From NCBI GenBank assembly GCA_029962745.1, contig CM057152.1, positions 27,670,672 to 27,734,671 of the forward strand: a DNA stretch of 64,000 bases, given 5' to 3'. This document shows, one piece after another, positions 47,471 through 60,900 of this stretch (the stretch's first letter is position 1; each line of letters starts with the position of its first letter). The notes under the pieces are model-generated. The model saw nothing but the letters and a program-made list of their open reading frames with translations, ran no database searches and was not told the DNA's origin. Source of the stretch: Echinometra lucunter. Lineage: Eukaryota; Echinodermata; Echinoidea; Camarodonta; Echinometridae. The position numbers and the translations under genes were made by a program.

Positions 47471-49630
47471 TTCTTTTGGATTGAACTGAGTCATGGTGTT
47501 TTAGCATCTAAGTATTTCATTTCACCTCAAAAATCTATTTGCTGCAAAGCTTATCTCATCAAGAAATCTGTTTTGATGTATGATATCACATTTTGTACAC
47601 ATGTAAATGTTTAATCATTTTTATGCTCCAAATGAGTGTTTAAAAGAAAGAGTGCCTTATACCAGTTACCTGCACATCTGTCTATGTATGTAAAAGAAAC
47701 AGGGTTAGAACTATTATTTGACTTTTTTGCTGAAACATTTAAAGAAACTTACAGAGAATTGGAATTCCTATTTTTTACCTAAATTCCAGTCGATGCTTGT
47801 TTAAACTAAAAATGCTGGTGTTTGCTTTCAGTTTTTGATGATGCACACTATGTTGCATTGCAATCTGCAAAGTTGATATTTATTTCTTTTCTATTCAGTT
47901 GACAAAGAGGCATGACAGATATTCAAGAACAAAAAAAAACATAATGGTGGAAGTCCACCCTATACTGAATGAAAAAAAAAAAACATGTTTAACCTTAAAT
48001 GGAAATGGATAAATTTTGACATACTGTAAAGAAGTGAATGTGTGATGCTGGCTCTGGGGTGATGATTTTGGTAACTTTACCCGACATGGAGTTATCAAAA
48101 TCTCACTTGCAGACAAAGCTCTGGATAATGCACTTTGCATGAAAATAATCACGAACAGACAGCGTCATGTCATGTGTAAGATTTTTAAAATTGAAAAGCC
48201 TCTCAAATGTAGACTTTATTTAACTTGTAGCATTTGCATTATTTACAGAATGGAATTCAATGTAGTAATGGATTCAATTTAGCACATTTTGCGTAACTTA
48301 TGAATATATATGTATTATGATGGAGTGAAAAGGAAAATGAGTGTATAGCTGTCAATATGTGAACTGACATTTGTTACGTTTGTTTTTGTCAATATTGTCA
48401 GATCTGCCTGATGAATGCTGATGAATATATATGGCTTCTAGGAACGGACCATTATGCTTAATCCCGGCCTAGCATTTTGGTCCATTCCTAGACCAAGAAT
48501 TTAGACTTCTTGTACGGTGCAGAAATCTTTTAAAAAGACTGTTTATGACGTGAACAAAATGAATGTTAACAAATGGATTTACAAAAAATGGCTATATTTT
48601 TATTGTAAATAATTCTTGTACCAACATATATGGTTATAATATAACAATCCCAGTATAATCTTGAATTCGGAAATCTATCCCATTTTGTAACTTTCATCTT
48701 ATGTATAACTTTGACTGTTCATTGAAAAAAAAATTACCTTGAACGCATGTTTGAATTAAAAAACTAACTTTCAGAATATTGCTTGTTTGTATCGCATGAC
48801 ATAAGTAATTGGCATAACCAGGTTAGTTGTTGAGCAATAACACTCTTTTTTAAGAGCAAGTATTCACAGTATAAATTCTAATTGCTGGGTATGATCTAAC
48901 CGTGCCTTACAATTACATCCCAATTTTCCGTCATTCAATTTGCTTTCTTTTATCTTGGAGGGAGTTTAATTTGCAGTTTAGTTGGAAAACAAAGGAGTAT
49001 GTTCATGGTTAAATTTATTTTGTATGTAGCAACCTGATTATGTTTAATACCTGTGTATATTGTTTAGATGGATAATTGAAGATGTTATGCTTGTATGTTG
49101 TATCTTGTTTTTTCCATCAGTAAAACCGAGTTACTTGAAGAAGTCAAATGAAACACTGCTGTTTAATGATGGTAATTTGTAAACCAAGTTCATAGTTGGC
49201 TTTGTAATGGATATATGTGCGTAGCTAGATGCAAGTGGTGTATGTTCGTAGATTTAAGCTTACTTGGATGTCGCGACCAACTTACGCGGGAATTTATTCC
49301 AGGGGGGGGGGGTAGAATACGTAAGAGAAAAACACAAGTGAGGGAGGGAATTGATCGAGTTGGTCACAAGGGCACTTTTGCATTTTCATAATTGAAATTG
49401 AAGTATCTGGTGATAACTTTAGGTGGCTTTTTTTTTCTATCATGGTGTGGATTTTTGGAAAATTTTCAGTAGAAAAAGACTTGAAAATTTCAGGGGCGGA
49501 CATCTGCCCCCTCCCCCCCCCCCACCCCACTGCGTACAGCCATGGTCGCAACAAACCAGCTATGAGTTTAATATGTTGTACCTAGGGTGAATTTGCAAAT
49601 AAAAGAGATAAGATAATTAGCTACAGAGAA

Positions 49631-49975
49631 GAGTGTAGAAAGAGGATTAGAAAGAAAGAGAGACTGGAAAAAAGAGTGAGAAAATGAGAGGGGAAATGAG
49701 AAGAGAAACAGGGGCCAAAAAGATGGAAAGTGGAAATCAGAGATATGGGAAGAGAGAGAGAGAAAGGTGAAAATGGGTAGAAGGGGAATGAGAAGAGAGA
49801 TGAAAGGAAAGAAAAATCAAAGAGGGAGTAGAAGATATGAGAAGAGGAAGGACAGAGGCAAAAAGAAAAAACGATAGAGGAAAATGAAGGGAGAAAAGGA
49901 AAAATAGAGGTTGGGCAGAAGCAAAGTAAAGTAAGGAGACTAAAAGAGAAAAGGGGAAAAGGAAGATTAACAATG
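49631..49975. repeat. purine-rich tract
   Basis: About 345 bp is overwhelmingly A/G on the + strand (AGAGAGAAAGG-type) with only scattered pyrimidines. Simple-sequence origin. Such tracts can form triplex structures, which is inference here. Confidence 0.7.
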
Positions 49976-50353
49976 AAGGATTACATCTGAAATATGCATT
50001 CAGAGGGTTTACGAATCGGATTTTTATTTCTTGGATATATAGTGAAAAAAACTAAGGCTGCATGTAGGTTCACTAACAGTGCCACAATAAGAAAACGCAG
50101 TTTCATTTTCTTTGACTGAAAAATTAATTCTTAAAAGAAACTTGTATTTTGAACAGTGTAGGAAATGCAATTATAGTGTCAGTAACTGAAACCTCTCATT
50201 TGCTGATTTCATTATTTTGATCAATTTTATCCAGGTTTTTATCTCGCATTATGAATTGCATGTAATCAAAGAAATTTTTTACTAATTGGTAAGACAGACA
50301 AATTTAAAGGCTGCACATAGGCTTCGGATTTAAGAAATGAGGGAGGCTATTAT

Positions 50354-50762
50354 TAACCCATTCATGATAGAGGTCCACATTTTGTGGTTTGGCCTAATAT
50401 CTTTTGATGCAAAGCCCTAAAAATCATACCAAATACATGAGCAGAAAGAGCAAAAAATTCTACACAAACTGTGCCTATTTTGGTTGCATCAATATTCGTT
50501 GTTTGATGCTGAAAATTTTTAAAAAGAAAATAAGCATTAAAATCCTTAAATTGGTAATGTGATAGAAGGTTTAAAATCACTGTTTCCCCCTGCAAATTGG
50601 CAACTTTTTGACTTATCGTAATTTGTCAATTTATATTCATTTCAGATACATGACGTTTTAAAAGAAAAATGTAGCAATAAAATAAAAATGTTGGTGTTGC
50701 CAATTTGAAGAATAAAAGCTGATCAAATTAGGCTTCAAATAATTCCTGTCACGAATGGGTTA
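50354..50762. mobile_element. 409-bp MITE-like element with short inverted ends
   Basis: TAACCCATTCATGA at 50354-50367 and TCACGAATGGGTTA at 50749-50762 are inverted copies with one mismatch. Further in, GCCTAAT is also shared in inverted orientation. The interior has no coding potential. Confidence 0.45.
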
Positions 50763-51419
50763 GATGACAAACGTTCATTTTTGGATTCCGCCAAAGAGAG
50801 GTACAAATTGCTAAATATCTTTCCCGCTGCAGAAAACTTTTTTTTTTTTTTTTAAATCGGAGCATGGTGGATTATAATGGAGAACCAAAGCACCAACATG
50901 TATAAAGCAAGCAAGTATTAATTGGAGATGCTTTTCATTTTCAAAGACTGATTCTTCCCTTTAAATCATGTTTTGGATTTGTTTCTAGCAAAATTTTTGT
51001 TTTTTCCATGGTACTCTGATCAAAACAGTGGGTGATTCGTCCTTGGAGCAAAGTTTTTTTACAATATATTTGACATAGATTTTACACATTCATGACAATA
51101 CACATTGATTTTGGGGATAAAAAAACAAAATAATAGGAAAACGTTTCAGAAGCATGATCCAGATACTAGTACATGCATGACCTGAAATGGCGTAAATAGT
51201 ATTTCATACGTCTGAAAAAAAAAATCTGGAAAGGTATTTATGATATTGCAAAGGATCAGAAGAAGAATTTTTCTGGAAGAGTGACTCAAAGGATATGCCT
51301 GGCTGGCTTAGAATGCTCGACAGTTGCTAGGCAAAATAATATTTTCAACTATTTGCCTATTATGTGTTTCCTTTCCTTCTTTCTTTTTATGTTCATGTAT
51401 TTCTTCCTTCATTGAAATA

Positions 51420-51930
51420 CGTCTCGACTGTCTCCCCCCCCCCCCCCCTCTCGCTTTCTATCATTCACAACTTTGATGTTTCATATCTACTATTATTTTA
51501 GCATGGAAATGACCAATCATCTTTCTTTTTCTTCTACTCTTTTGTTCTCTTATTCTCTCCTCTTTGACACCTTGCTTCCCTGGTCTATCAGCTAAATCAG
51601 ATTCTGTACATTTATCTTACTGTAATATTCCTCTTCATTTCTCTCTCTCTCTCTCTGTCTCTCTGTCTTTCTCCCCCTTACCTCCGCATCTCCATTCCTC
51701 TTAACTGATCATTTTCATTTGTATCCCTTCCCTTTAATCCCATCTCCCTCCCCCCTCTCTCTCTATCTCTCTCTCTTTGCTGACAAATATCAACCACTGC
51801 TGTACTTCTAGAACACAGTAGGGCTGTAGCTCTACATTTCGCTCTCTCCCTCACTCTCTCTCCCTCACTCTCTCCCTCACTCTCTCTCCCTCACTCTCTC
51901 TCTCCCTCACCCCCCCCCCCCCTCTCTCTC
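51420..51930. repeat. pyrimidine-rich microsatellite region
   Basis: C runs near 51434-51448 and 51911-51921 flank CT-rich sequence, with a CACTCTCTCTCCCT-like minisatellite at 51840-51910. Confidence 0.75.
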
Positions 51931-52603
51931 TCCTTTGAAATATATTCAATTATGGAAAACTCTTTTAATAGAAATGAAAAAGTATCCACAAGCTCTATAT
52001 TCACTCCAAATAACTATTGGATTAGATTTCTTAATACCACTAGTCTTGTTTACTTCTGTGCAGTGTTGGGTCATAAATGAGCTACATTTCTTTGGCGTTT
52101 TATCGTTACTGTTACAAGTACCCATTTTAAAGCATCTGTGTATGTACTATGCATACGTTCTTTGTTTGCCATCTCTGAATGATTTTTTTCATTGTCAAGG
52201 AGATCATAAAGGAAACTGCAAAAGGCTCATTTTGGAATTCACCGAGCTTTACATTCTCTGCAGTGTTTGGAAGCAGTCTAGTACCAGCTTTCATTCAAAC
52301 AATTTTTCATTTAAAAAAAAAAACAGTTCAAGAGTTTATTATCATTTTCAAAAAAGAAAAATATCAACAAAATTTGAAAAAATCAAACATACATAAGTAT
52401 CATAATTTTTCGTACAATAACAGGATATACTACAGCAGAGCAGGAATTTATTCATCATCCAGAAACTCTACTTACCTAGAAAGGCCTTCACCTTACAACC
52501 TAATCATGGACTTGATAAAAGACTGTAATGATAATGCCCTATAATTCTATCAATGAATTGACCAAGATGATCTGAAGTAAATTCAGAGTACGGCAGCCCT
52601 TGA

Positions 52604-52761
52604 GGCTCCGTTGCATAAAGCTTACCACTGATGGTAACTTTGCCATCACTGTTAACTTCCATGGAAACCTTGAATATGATTGGCTGTTTAGCACTGTTAC
52701 CATGGTAGCTACCATTGATGGCAGAGTTACCATTAATGTTTAAGTTTTATGCAACAGGGCC
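52604..52761. mobile_element. palindromic MITE, family copy 1
   Basis: Outer arms GTTGCATAAAG..CTTA and TAAG.TTTTATGCAAC are inverted. Inside are TGGTAACTTTGCCATCA on the left and TGATGGCAGAGTTACCAT on the right. GATTGGCTGTT lies in the centre. A second copy of the same family is at 62065-62216. Confidence 0.7.
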
Positions 52762-54052
52762 CTGATTTCTATCTGACAAACCAAAATTCTTCTTTTCACA
52801 CTATTACTACTAACCAAAAAACACACATATCACTCAAGGCAATAATGATTTAATAGCAGAACCTTTATTGATCAATCACAATATATAAATATCCAAAAAG
52901 GAAAATAGATATTTCTATGTACAAGCAATTAAGAGGGCAAGTATCACTATCTCTTCAAGGACGATTAGAAAAGTGGAAGATAAGAATAGAAAAGAACAAG
53001 ATTTACAAACATCAAGGAAATATTGAGCTCTGTTGAGCTCTGTTGACGAGGGAACAAAAGCAAACAGTACCACACTAAATATGCAAGATAATTAGCAAAG
53101 AGAGATGATGAATGATTTCGGTACAGCACTCAGTACTAGCTAAATAGAAGCAAAGTAAAGCAATTAGTCTTGACAAGGAGTTTCCAGAGCTGGAGTCACA
53201 TCTAACTCATTCCCTTTGAAACATGTTCGATGCCGCCAGGCAAAATATGTCAGGCATGTGCTTAACTGGATCTTCCTTGCAGATGCATAGACAAAAGATT
53301 ACTGCCTGGCTTCAAACTTACGGGCCATTTTCAAAGGGAAATATGCTTTTGTAATGATAATTACTTTTCGCTACCACTCATCTGATAATACGAGCAGTAG
53401 TACACAGTGCATACCTTTACAGGAAGCAAGCGAAAGGAAATGGCGTAAAATTTCCTGAAATATGAATCAAAATTACTCGACTGGGCATGTGTGGCCAGTG
53501 GGCCCTAATCTGACATGTAACATCATAAATAACTGTACTTTAAAAAATTCCCTTTTCATTTTCGTTTGCCCCAAGTAATCGGAAAAGTGTCAAATTGTGG
53601 GTTATAGGATTGTGAAATTTTACTATTTTTCACACATTAAAACTGCTATCATGGGACATAAGCAGATTTCTGGACACAATTAGGCTTTTGTATTCATATT
53701 TTATAATCTGTTCAATTTTCTCTCTGTTAATTCAAACAAAACGTGAAATATTAACAATATTTTATTTGTAACAAAATCACTACTCAGCTCTCCAATAATG
53801 TTGGCGGCATTAAACCTCGGACATCAAAGGCAACAGCACACCTGTAGATTCTATTGTGAAAAGGACAGCTGCTTGAAATAATTTGTTGCCAGTTGGGACT
53901 CCAGCTCTTAAAACGCCTTGGTCTTGACTACATGCATAATATGATGTCTTAAATGGACATCTGTGAGTTTTGATTTGTAGGGAATGTGATTTCTAGTAGG
54001 TTTTCATTAGCCTGTGTATGATTTATTGGTATCTACCACTGAAATGCATCTA

Positions 54053-54110
54053 TTATTTATTTATTTATTTATTTCTTCATTCATTTATTCATTTATTTAT
54101 TTATTTATTG
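54053..54110. repeat. ATTT microsatellite
   Basis: Tandem ATTT units with an ATTC-containing interruption near the middle. Confidence 0.85.
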
Positions 54111-57100
54111 CATGATATGCATGATATGAGGTATTATTATTATGACTACTCTATGATAGTCCATTCACAATTAAGATAATGCAATTCAATTACCAAAACT
54201 CAACATTCACTTAAATATAATCCCTGCAAGAGCAACCTTTGGATGAAAAGTTTCCTCTGGAGATGGAGAAATGCCATCAGAAGAAATAGAGAAAAATACA
54301 TTGATTGGCAATAATTTTCATTTACATAAAAGGATCTGTCCAAGCTAACCCAAACAAACACTGACCAAAATAATATAAACAGAACTTTCAAAGTACTTAT
54401 CTGTGCTGTACAAATAAAAAAAGGAAAAAGAAAAAATAGCAAGACACCTATGCTTATATACTGTGCATAGATAAGAAAACATCCCAGTTTAAGTACAAAT
54501 TAACACATTCTTAGATATTGCATATATTCTAATACTTATCACTGATTTCAAATCTAAATAATCTAATACCTATAAATAGATTTAAAATCTAGATTCTAAA
54601 AGTAGAATTTCTACACAGCCACTTAACAAAAATACAGTTGTGGTCAAGATATCACATATGTGTATATGCCTGGCATAAAAGTATCAGACTAAAAAACTGT
54701 CACTCTTTACCAATTCATGATTCCAATCAGTCCAATGAATTGACAAAAATCCTGAAGTTCATATGTACTCTATGTGATTACTGTAGAAGAAAAGAAAGAA
54801 GAGTAGTGTTATCAGGTTATTAAATATAGATGGTATATCATAAACCTAACCCACTTAACTTCTTCTGTGCTATATATGGTAAGCCTAGAGTAGCAACAAT
54901 AATGAGCTTTGTTTTGCTCTGAAGTAGAAGTTTTCAGGTACACTGTGTGAGGATTATTTCCATAAAACCTACATGTATTTCCAGTTAAATCCAACCACTT
55001 TCGTGGAGAAGAGTTAATCTACAGAAATATAACTATTATTTTTGCATGATTAAATATTTGCGCTGAGCGTCCCAAGAACATATTCGCAGGTTGTTAAATT
55101 CGTTCTGCACTTCACTTCACTGCCCTTCACTTCAAAAGTGCAAGATTTGATTTGATATTTCAATGCATATAAAATCATGCTAATATTTCATGAATTCTAG
55201 AATTCGTGCTTGCCAAAAATCTGCGAAAACTAATGTACCGCGAATATCTCTAAATTTACAGTTTATATTTTCAAGTATTATATTTGAAAATATGCTCTTA
55301 AGTAGATGCCCTACTTGACTGCAATAATAATGAAAAAGAAAATTGGAACAAGTCGTGCTCAAGAATGCAAACTGCATATTATGTGAATATTTTTACCACA
55401 ACTGTACCTACTATTCAGCATTTCATTGCCACTGCTTATATCATATCATTTTAAGACTTTTGACTGTGAGAATGGTATTTATCGCATAAACTCCTGCTAT
55501 GAATCAAAATATAAAGATAGCTGACTGCCATATTTCAAGAAAGAACATGCTTCTAATAACATAATACTCTTAGAATAGTACTTTTCTATGTCATTCATTA
55601 TAATCAAATATATACATATATACACAGAATGACAAAACTATCTGCAATTTGTAAAGCCTTTTGATTCAATTTTTTCTCCAAAACAACTCTTTTTTGGCTA
55701 TATTAGGAAACAAAACTATGCAAATTCAAACGAAGAATTTGGTCATGGAACACTTCTTTACATGCTAGTTCAGATATGAAATTACAAGCAACTTTGTTTT
55801 GATTGCGGTATGGTCAGCAAAATACTGAGAAAACAAGTGAAAGTAAACTACTTCAAACAAAACTTGACAATATGAAAGCTTTAACAGCACAATTTCTAAT
55901 AAAATTTGCTCATGGATGCAGATAACAAAGTATAAAGTTTTTATTTTAAAAAATCCAATAAATACTCTCCATTTAAAGTTTTGACACTCATGCATATTCA
56001 GCTTCACTAAAAGCTTCCACAACTATTTCACAAAGATAAAAATTAACACATGATTTCATACAGTTTTTTGGTGTTTTTTTTTTTTTCTTTTTTGCCATCT
56101 AGGCAATGCTCTCACCTAAATCAAATGATCATGTTTTCTAACTCAAGAATGCATTCAAATATGCATTCAAATATGCATTCAAAATGCAATCAAGAGTGTA
56201 AGCAAGGCAATTGGTCAAACGATGTCACACATCTTCAGCAGAAGTGTAATGGTCTGCTGATGCCTGCAGATGTCAATATGCACAAAACATGCAGCAAAGA
56301 CCTGCAAATTTAAGCCTTTTGTCTAAATTAATTGTATTTAGTTTTAAAACAGCAGTTTCGTTAAAAACCTTTACTTAGTGATTAATACCCAGTAAAAAGT
56401 TTCAGAGAAAGATGCCCTGATCTACACTTATCTGTCATGTTTAGCTTTGGTCTCTTCTGTATTTCCTACATTTTACTACATGTTTAACTAAACATACATG
56501 GACAACATTATCTTCTGAAATATAACCTTTTTTTTTTTTACAATATCTACATCTATTATACTGCTGACCAATGACAAAAGAAAGCAACTATGTAGAATGA
56601 GTTTCTTAGTCAGTGAAGAAAATATGTCACTGTTTTATGTGGGTGCCTATGGAGTTGCTTCCTTTTGTTATGTCTATATTTGAGAAATTGGTGATCATGT
56701 GACCTTAATTCTTCATCATCATGCAGAGCTTAGAAAAAAAAAAAAAAACTCACGAAAAAGTCAATTTTGAAAAAAATCATAGTAGCTTCCTTATGTCATT
56801 GGACGGCAGTATACATATCGCATATTGCACAAAAATATACAAAGTCAAGATGAGTGGTAATGATCAAAAGGGACTTTTTCCTCAAAATGCTTTCCACATT
56901 AAAGGGCAGTTTAATCTACAAAACAGGAAGAGTACAAGAAAACCCCTCTGAGATAGGCATGAATTTTATTTTAAAATTCAGCATTTTGGGAAGGTTGAAG
57001 GCTTATGGAAAATAGCCCCTAATAACATACAAAAGGGCAAGCCAAAGGCATTTGGCTATTTGATATGTTAATCAGTAATTGTGAGTTATCAATATAAATT

Positions 57101-57271
57101 GATATCAAATGCATCATAGCATTTCATATGTAGTATCATAGTTCTGATAAGGCAACTGACATGATACAGTCAAGAGATGTACTAAAATCTTAGATTCAGT
57201 TGGTAAGATATGTGACAAAGTAGCTTCGACTTCCCCTAAAATATTGTAACCCATAATTCTATTTCCAGCTC

Positions 57272-57598
57272 TGGGGGTGTTTCATAAAGCTGTTCGAGAA
57301 ATTAAGCATGACTTTATGGACAACTTGAATATAAAGTGCCAAATGGGATGCCAGGAGTATTTTCCAATATTTTAACAAAGTCTGCCTGCATTTCCCATAA
57401 TCTCAGTTAAATTGCAGCAAAAAATATACTTTGCAATAAAAATGTTTGTAAACAAAAGTCATATTAAACCACATTTGCATATTTCATCTTTAGCTGATGC
57501 GATTTATAATGACTGAGAATTTCATTTGGTTGACCATATTCAAGTCGTTCGTAAAGCCATTTGTAACTTTACCAACAGCTTTATGAAATATCCCCCTC
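57272..57598. mobile_element. 327-bp foldback element in the RING gene 3' UTR
   Basis: GGGGGTGTTTCATAAAGCTGTT-type left end and its inverted counterpart (AACAGCTTTATGAAATATCCCCC) at the right end. Arms also share GACTTTATGG.CAACTTGAATAT in inverted form. It lies 131 bp downstream of the RING stop codon, so it is probably transcribed with the gene. Confidence 0.65.
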
Positions 57599-57728
57599 GG
57601 CAAATAAATGTGAACTACATGTACTCCATATGAGGAAGCTGACTCCCTTATGTGATTGGCAAGTTCTTATGTAGCCATCACCTCTACTGGGTACCCTGTT
57701 CAAAAAACAAACCTCACACCTTATTGCA

Positions 57729-57907
57729 TTAAGCTGTGAACACGCGAATGATCTCAGCAATCTCCTTCCGACATATCGGGCAGCTGTCTTGACGGTTGAC
57801 GAGCGACTTTGCGCATTCGTGGCACGTGACAAGATGGTGGCAAGGGCAGAGGAGGCAGTCTCGTTTTCGGTCCATGCAGATCGCGCAGTCGGAATCGTTA
57901 CTCATGG
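57729..57907 (-). CDS. RING-gene last exon: IAP-type RING finger
   Basis: Acceptor GTTTTCAG|CCATG, phase 1 (Gly-Cys-Cys codon Ala across the junction), stop TAA at 57729-57731. Cysteines and histidine are spaced C-x2-C-x11-C-x-H-x3-C-x2-C-x10-C-x2-C, the arrangement of IAP and neuralized-class RINGs. The last eleven residues after CPIC-RK end IIRVFTA. In IAP-class RINGs this hydrophobic/aromatic tail supports dimerisation and E2~ubiquitin activation. The exon could also be read from an internal ATG at 57903-57905, but the splice frame favours continuation from upstream. Confidence 0.85.
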
Positions 57908-60900
57908 CTGAAAACGTCAAAGTGTGAATCCAAAAACAAAGTGTTAGTAAGAACACCATGTAGCATGCATGTCAGTACAAAATCAAAGTGAAAACTTGTC
58001 TGTGGCAGCCAAAAGGGAATATATACATTAATCTAGTATAATGGGCATTTTGCACCCACCCCTCTCCCTCTCATCTCCATACTTGTAAGGAGTGCTTTAA
58101 AAATGGATATGCAAGCCATTTGAAAAGATATCTTGACATAGCTGAAACTTGCACATAAGTCATCATTTCATGTCTCCTGTATCAGTTCTTCAACATTCCT
58201 TTTTTACCATTGTGTTGCTACACCATATCCAATGATTAAAAAATCCTTTCCTCTTGGAAACACAGTACTAGCTGTACACGGGTACAGAAATGGGAGTCTG
58301 TTGTCACCAGGGGGGCGTTTCATCAACATTTTTCGTCTGACAAGCTGTCAGATCTGACATCTTTCCTTCATTTTGATTGGCTGAGAAGCATCGTTACTAT
58401 GGCAACTGTCGGATAAAACAGACTTTGTCGGATAAAAAATCCGACAAGTCCTTTCATGAAACGCTCCCCAGATATTATTCCAATACCAAAACTGAATCCA
58501 CATCTCAATTCATAGCAATATGAAAACAGGATACTTCATTTATTTAGGCTGCTTTAATGAGCAGAATGAAGAAAAGAATGTTACATGTGGTCATGAAGTC
58601 CATAAAACAACAGTGTCAAAATATGAAGGAAAAAAAAGAAAGAAAAAGGAATAAGCAAACTTGTCTTATGAATTGATTCTGAACACTGCAGATCATGACT
58701 GCGTATCAACATGAAAACCATGCCAGCAAATCATACTTTCAAAGTAATATGCTTAAGTCTGCTGGGAGGCTGTCTTACTCTTTAGGTAAAATACTAGGCC
58801 AAAAGATTCAATTCAATACTTTACTGAAGCCAAAAACTGAGTAAAAATACTTAAAATTCTGATTTAAATGTCAAATTGAATACCAGTCCAAGTCTTGGTC
58901 ACGAGACCATCTCTAGAACTATTTTTATACCTTCTTGGACCTAGAAGTCTTGGTCTTGGTCTCAATCTCATACCTCATACTCTTGGTGTAAAACTTAAAG
59001 GTCACCTGAAAACTGCTAAAGACCTTTCAAGACCCAATAAAAAGAAACTGCAAAGTAATCAAATAGGGGTAATTTCAAGATAGTTTGAAATCATCTTTGT
59101 CTCTAGATATCTCTATCTCAGAAGAGGTGGTCTCAGCTTCGGTCTCCGCCTCTATAGATCACGGTCTCTGTCTTGGAACTTAAGGTCACGACTACAACAC
59201 TGTGATGAGTACATTTAGGTCATAAATATTAGATTCAGCCCCAAGTTCATTCTGTGAATGTACTTAAGTATATTGTCAAGTCAGAAGAGGCCTTTGTAAC
59301 GAATCTGAAATGAACTGAAAAGTGAATAACTCAGTCCACTCACCATATTCATCATCCTGCATGGGTGTTGTGTTGCCATCATGACCAAGCCCTGGTACAT
59401 CATTCTGTGGGAATCCTGCAAGCCCACGCTGACGCAAGATCTGCTGTCGACGTGCTGTGGGATGGAAATAATGGTAAGAATAGTAAGACAAGCTTTTCTA
59501 CGTGGCTCTAACAGAGAATGATTACTGTAACACTAGAAATTTTCTTGATCTGAAACTTATATTTAACAACAGTATTTTCACATGAAATTACCATTTGAAA
59601 ACTGCAAAATTGCAGTCTTGTAATTACGTAATTTCAAAAATCTGGAACACTTGTGAAATTCATAAATTGCACACATCCATGCAAAAGTTTCTGGTATTTA
59701 CAACTGGAAATAGTACAAGCGAACAACTAGTTGGCTAGTTGTCCGCTCAGTGTTTTACGAAGACATCTTTACCAAGATCAAAGACAACTTGCGAGATAAG
59801 GACTTGATGCCTCCAAAACCTTTCATATCTTTTTGAGTCAATATGCAGTGCCATCACGTCATCACTCATTAATTGGGTAAATCATGGCTAGCCAAAAGGG
59901 ACCCTACACAGATTTGAAAATAATTCAGATCTATCTTTTCTATAGGTTCCTGAAATCAGTCATTTATCCTTGTTTATGTATTAGTATAATATTTCATGTT
60001 TTTTATATCAAAGATCTGGAGAAAAAAAAAAGATTTACAAGGGGAGTTTCTTTGTGATTGTAACAAATCACAAAAGAATGTAATTCTGCCACAAAGCATA
60101 ATTAAAGGCATTTATTTAAAGACAAATTGTATCTTAAATTTTTTAATGGAATACTTCTATTTCAATGACTGGTTCATGTTTTACAGAATGAATCTGTACA
60201 AAATAGCTTGCTACTTGGTAAAGCAGTTGGCTAAATTTAAGCAGGTTTAAACCATGTTGAACTTGGCCCTCGTTTAAGAACACAAGCCTTTGTATTTTTG
60301 TCCAACTTACCCAGTTTTCTTGAAGCTATCTGTATATCTGACAGGATGAGAGGTTCCTTTCCTGAACGATAGAAAAGAGTTTTACCCATCCTCTCCAACA
60401 GCTGCCTCACTGTATGTTAGAATTTGACATAAAGCAGAAAAACAAATCAATGATATGAACAGAAATGATTACTGATAAAGTACTTCCATGGAAATGTAAA
60501 TAGCAGATTATTCTGTAATTGCAAAAAATTAAGATACATGAAAAAGAATTTTTCCACTCTATGACTAAAAAAAAAAAAAATCCCAAGATTAAAAAGTAAT
60601 TTGTACAGTACATTGTATCACAAAATTTTCAACATGGTATACTGAAACTAAAATCAAAATTTACCTACAAGTTTATGTTAGGTGCTATTTTTTAAATTTA
60701 TAGCTAATGTATAGTTTTGGTAGCAAAAAGGAAATTGGCATGAAACTGATTAATTATAGTCTCAGATTGTTGGACTTGCTCAAAAAGATACATGCTTGAG
60801 ATCAAGTGATATTCCATTCAAGATTTCTGCTGAATTTTATTATATTAGAATATTTGTAATGAATGTGATACAAACTCTGCCCTATGCAGGGACACCTGCA

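Larger units (their letters stand above)
47471..52603. other. intergenic region
   Basis: No supported gene. It contains a foldback at 50354-50762, a purine-rich tract (49631-49975) and a pyrimidine-rich stretch with C runs and CTCTCTCCCTCA repeats (51380-51930). Short open frames here are uncharacteristic of coding sequence. Confidence 0.6.
52762..57728. other. intergenic DNA and possible long 3' UTR of the RING gene
   Basis: No independent gene is supported. On the minus strand, AATAAA candidates are the complements of 56965-56970 and 52864-52869. The RING gene's 3' UTR could therefore end about 0.76 kb or as far as 4.9 kb after its stop. The stretch also contains an ATTT microsatellite, three copies of an ATGCATTCAAAT unit at 56149-56190, and a foldback element at 57272-57598. 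Confidence 0.5.

Noticed and set aside
51935..52544. overlapping + strand open frames of 153 and 121 codons
   Set aside because: A+T-rich chance frames next to a pyrimidine tract, with no domain or conserved motif.
58884..59205. possible further inverted-repeat element rich in TCTTGGTCT
   Set aside because: The ends pair poorly by eye and borders could not be defined.
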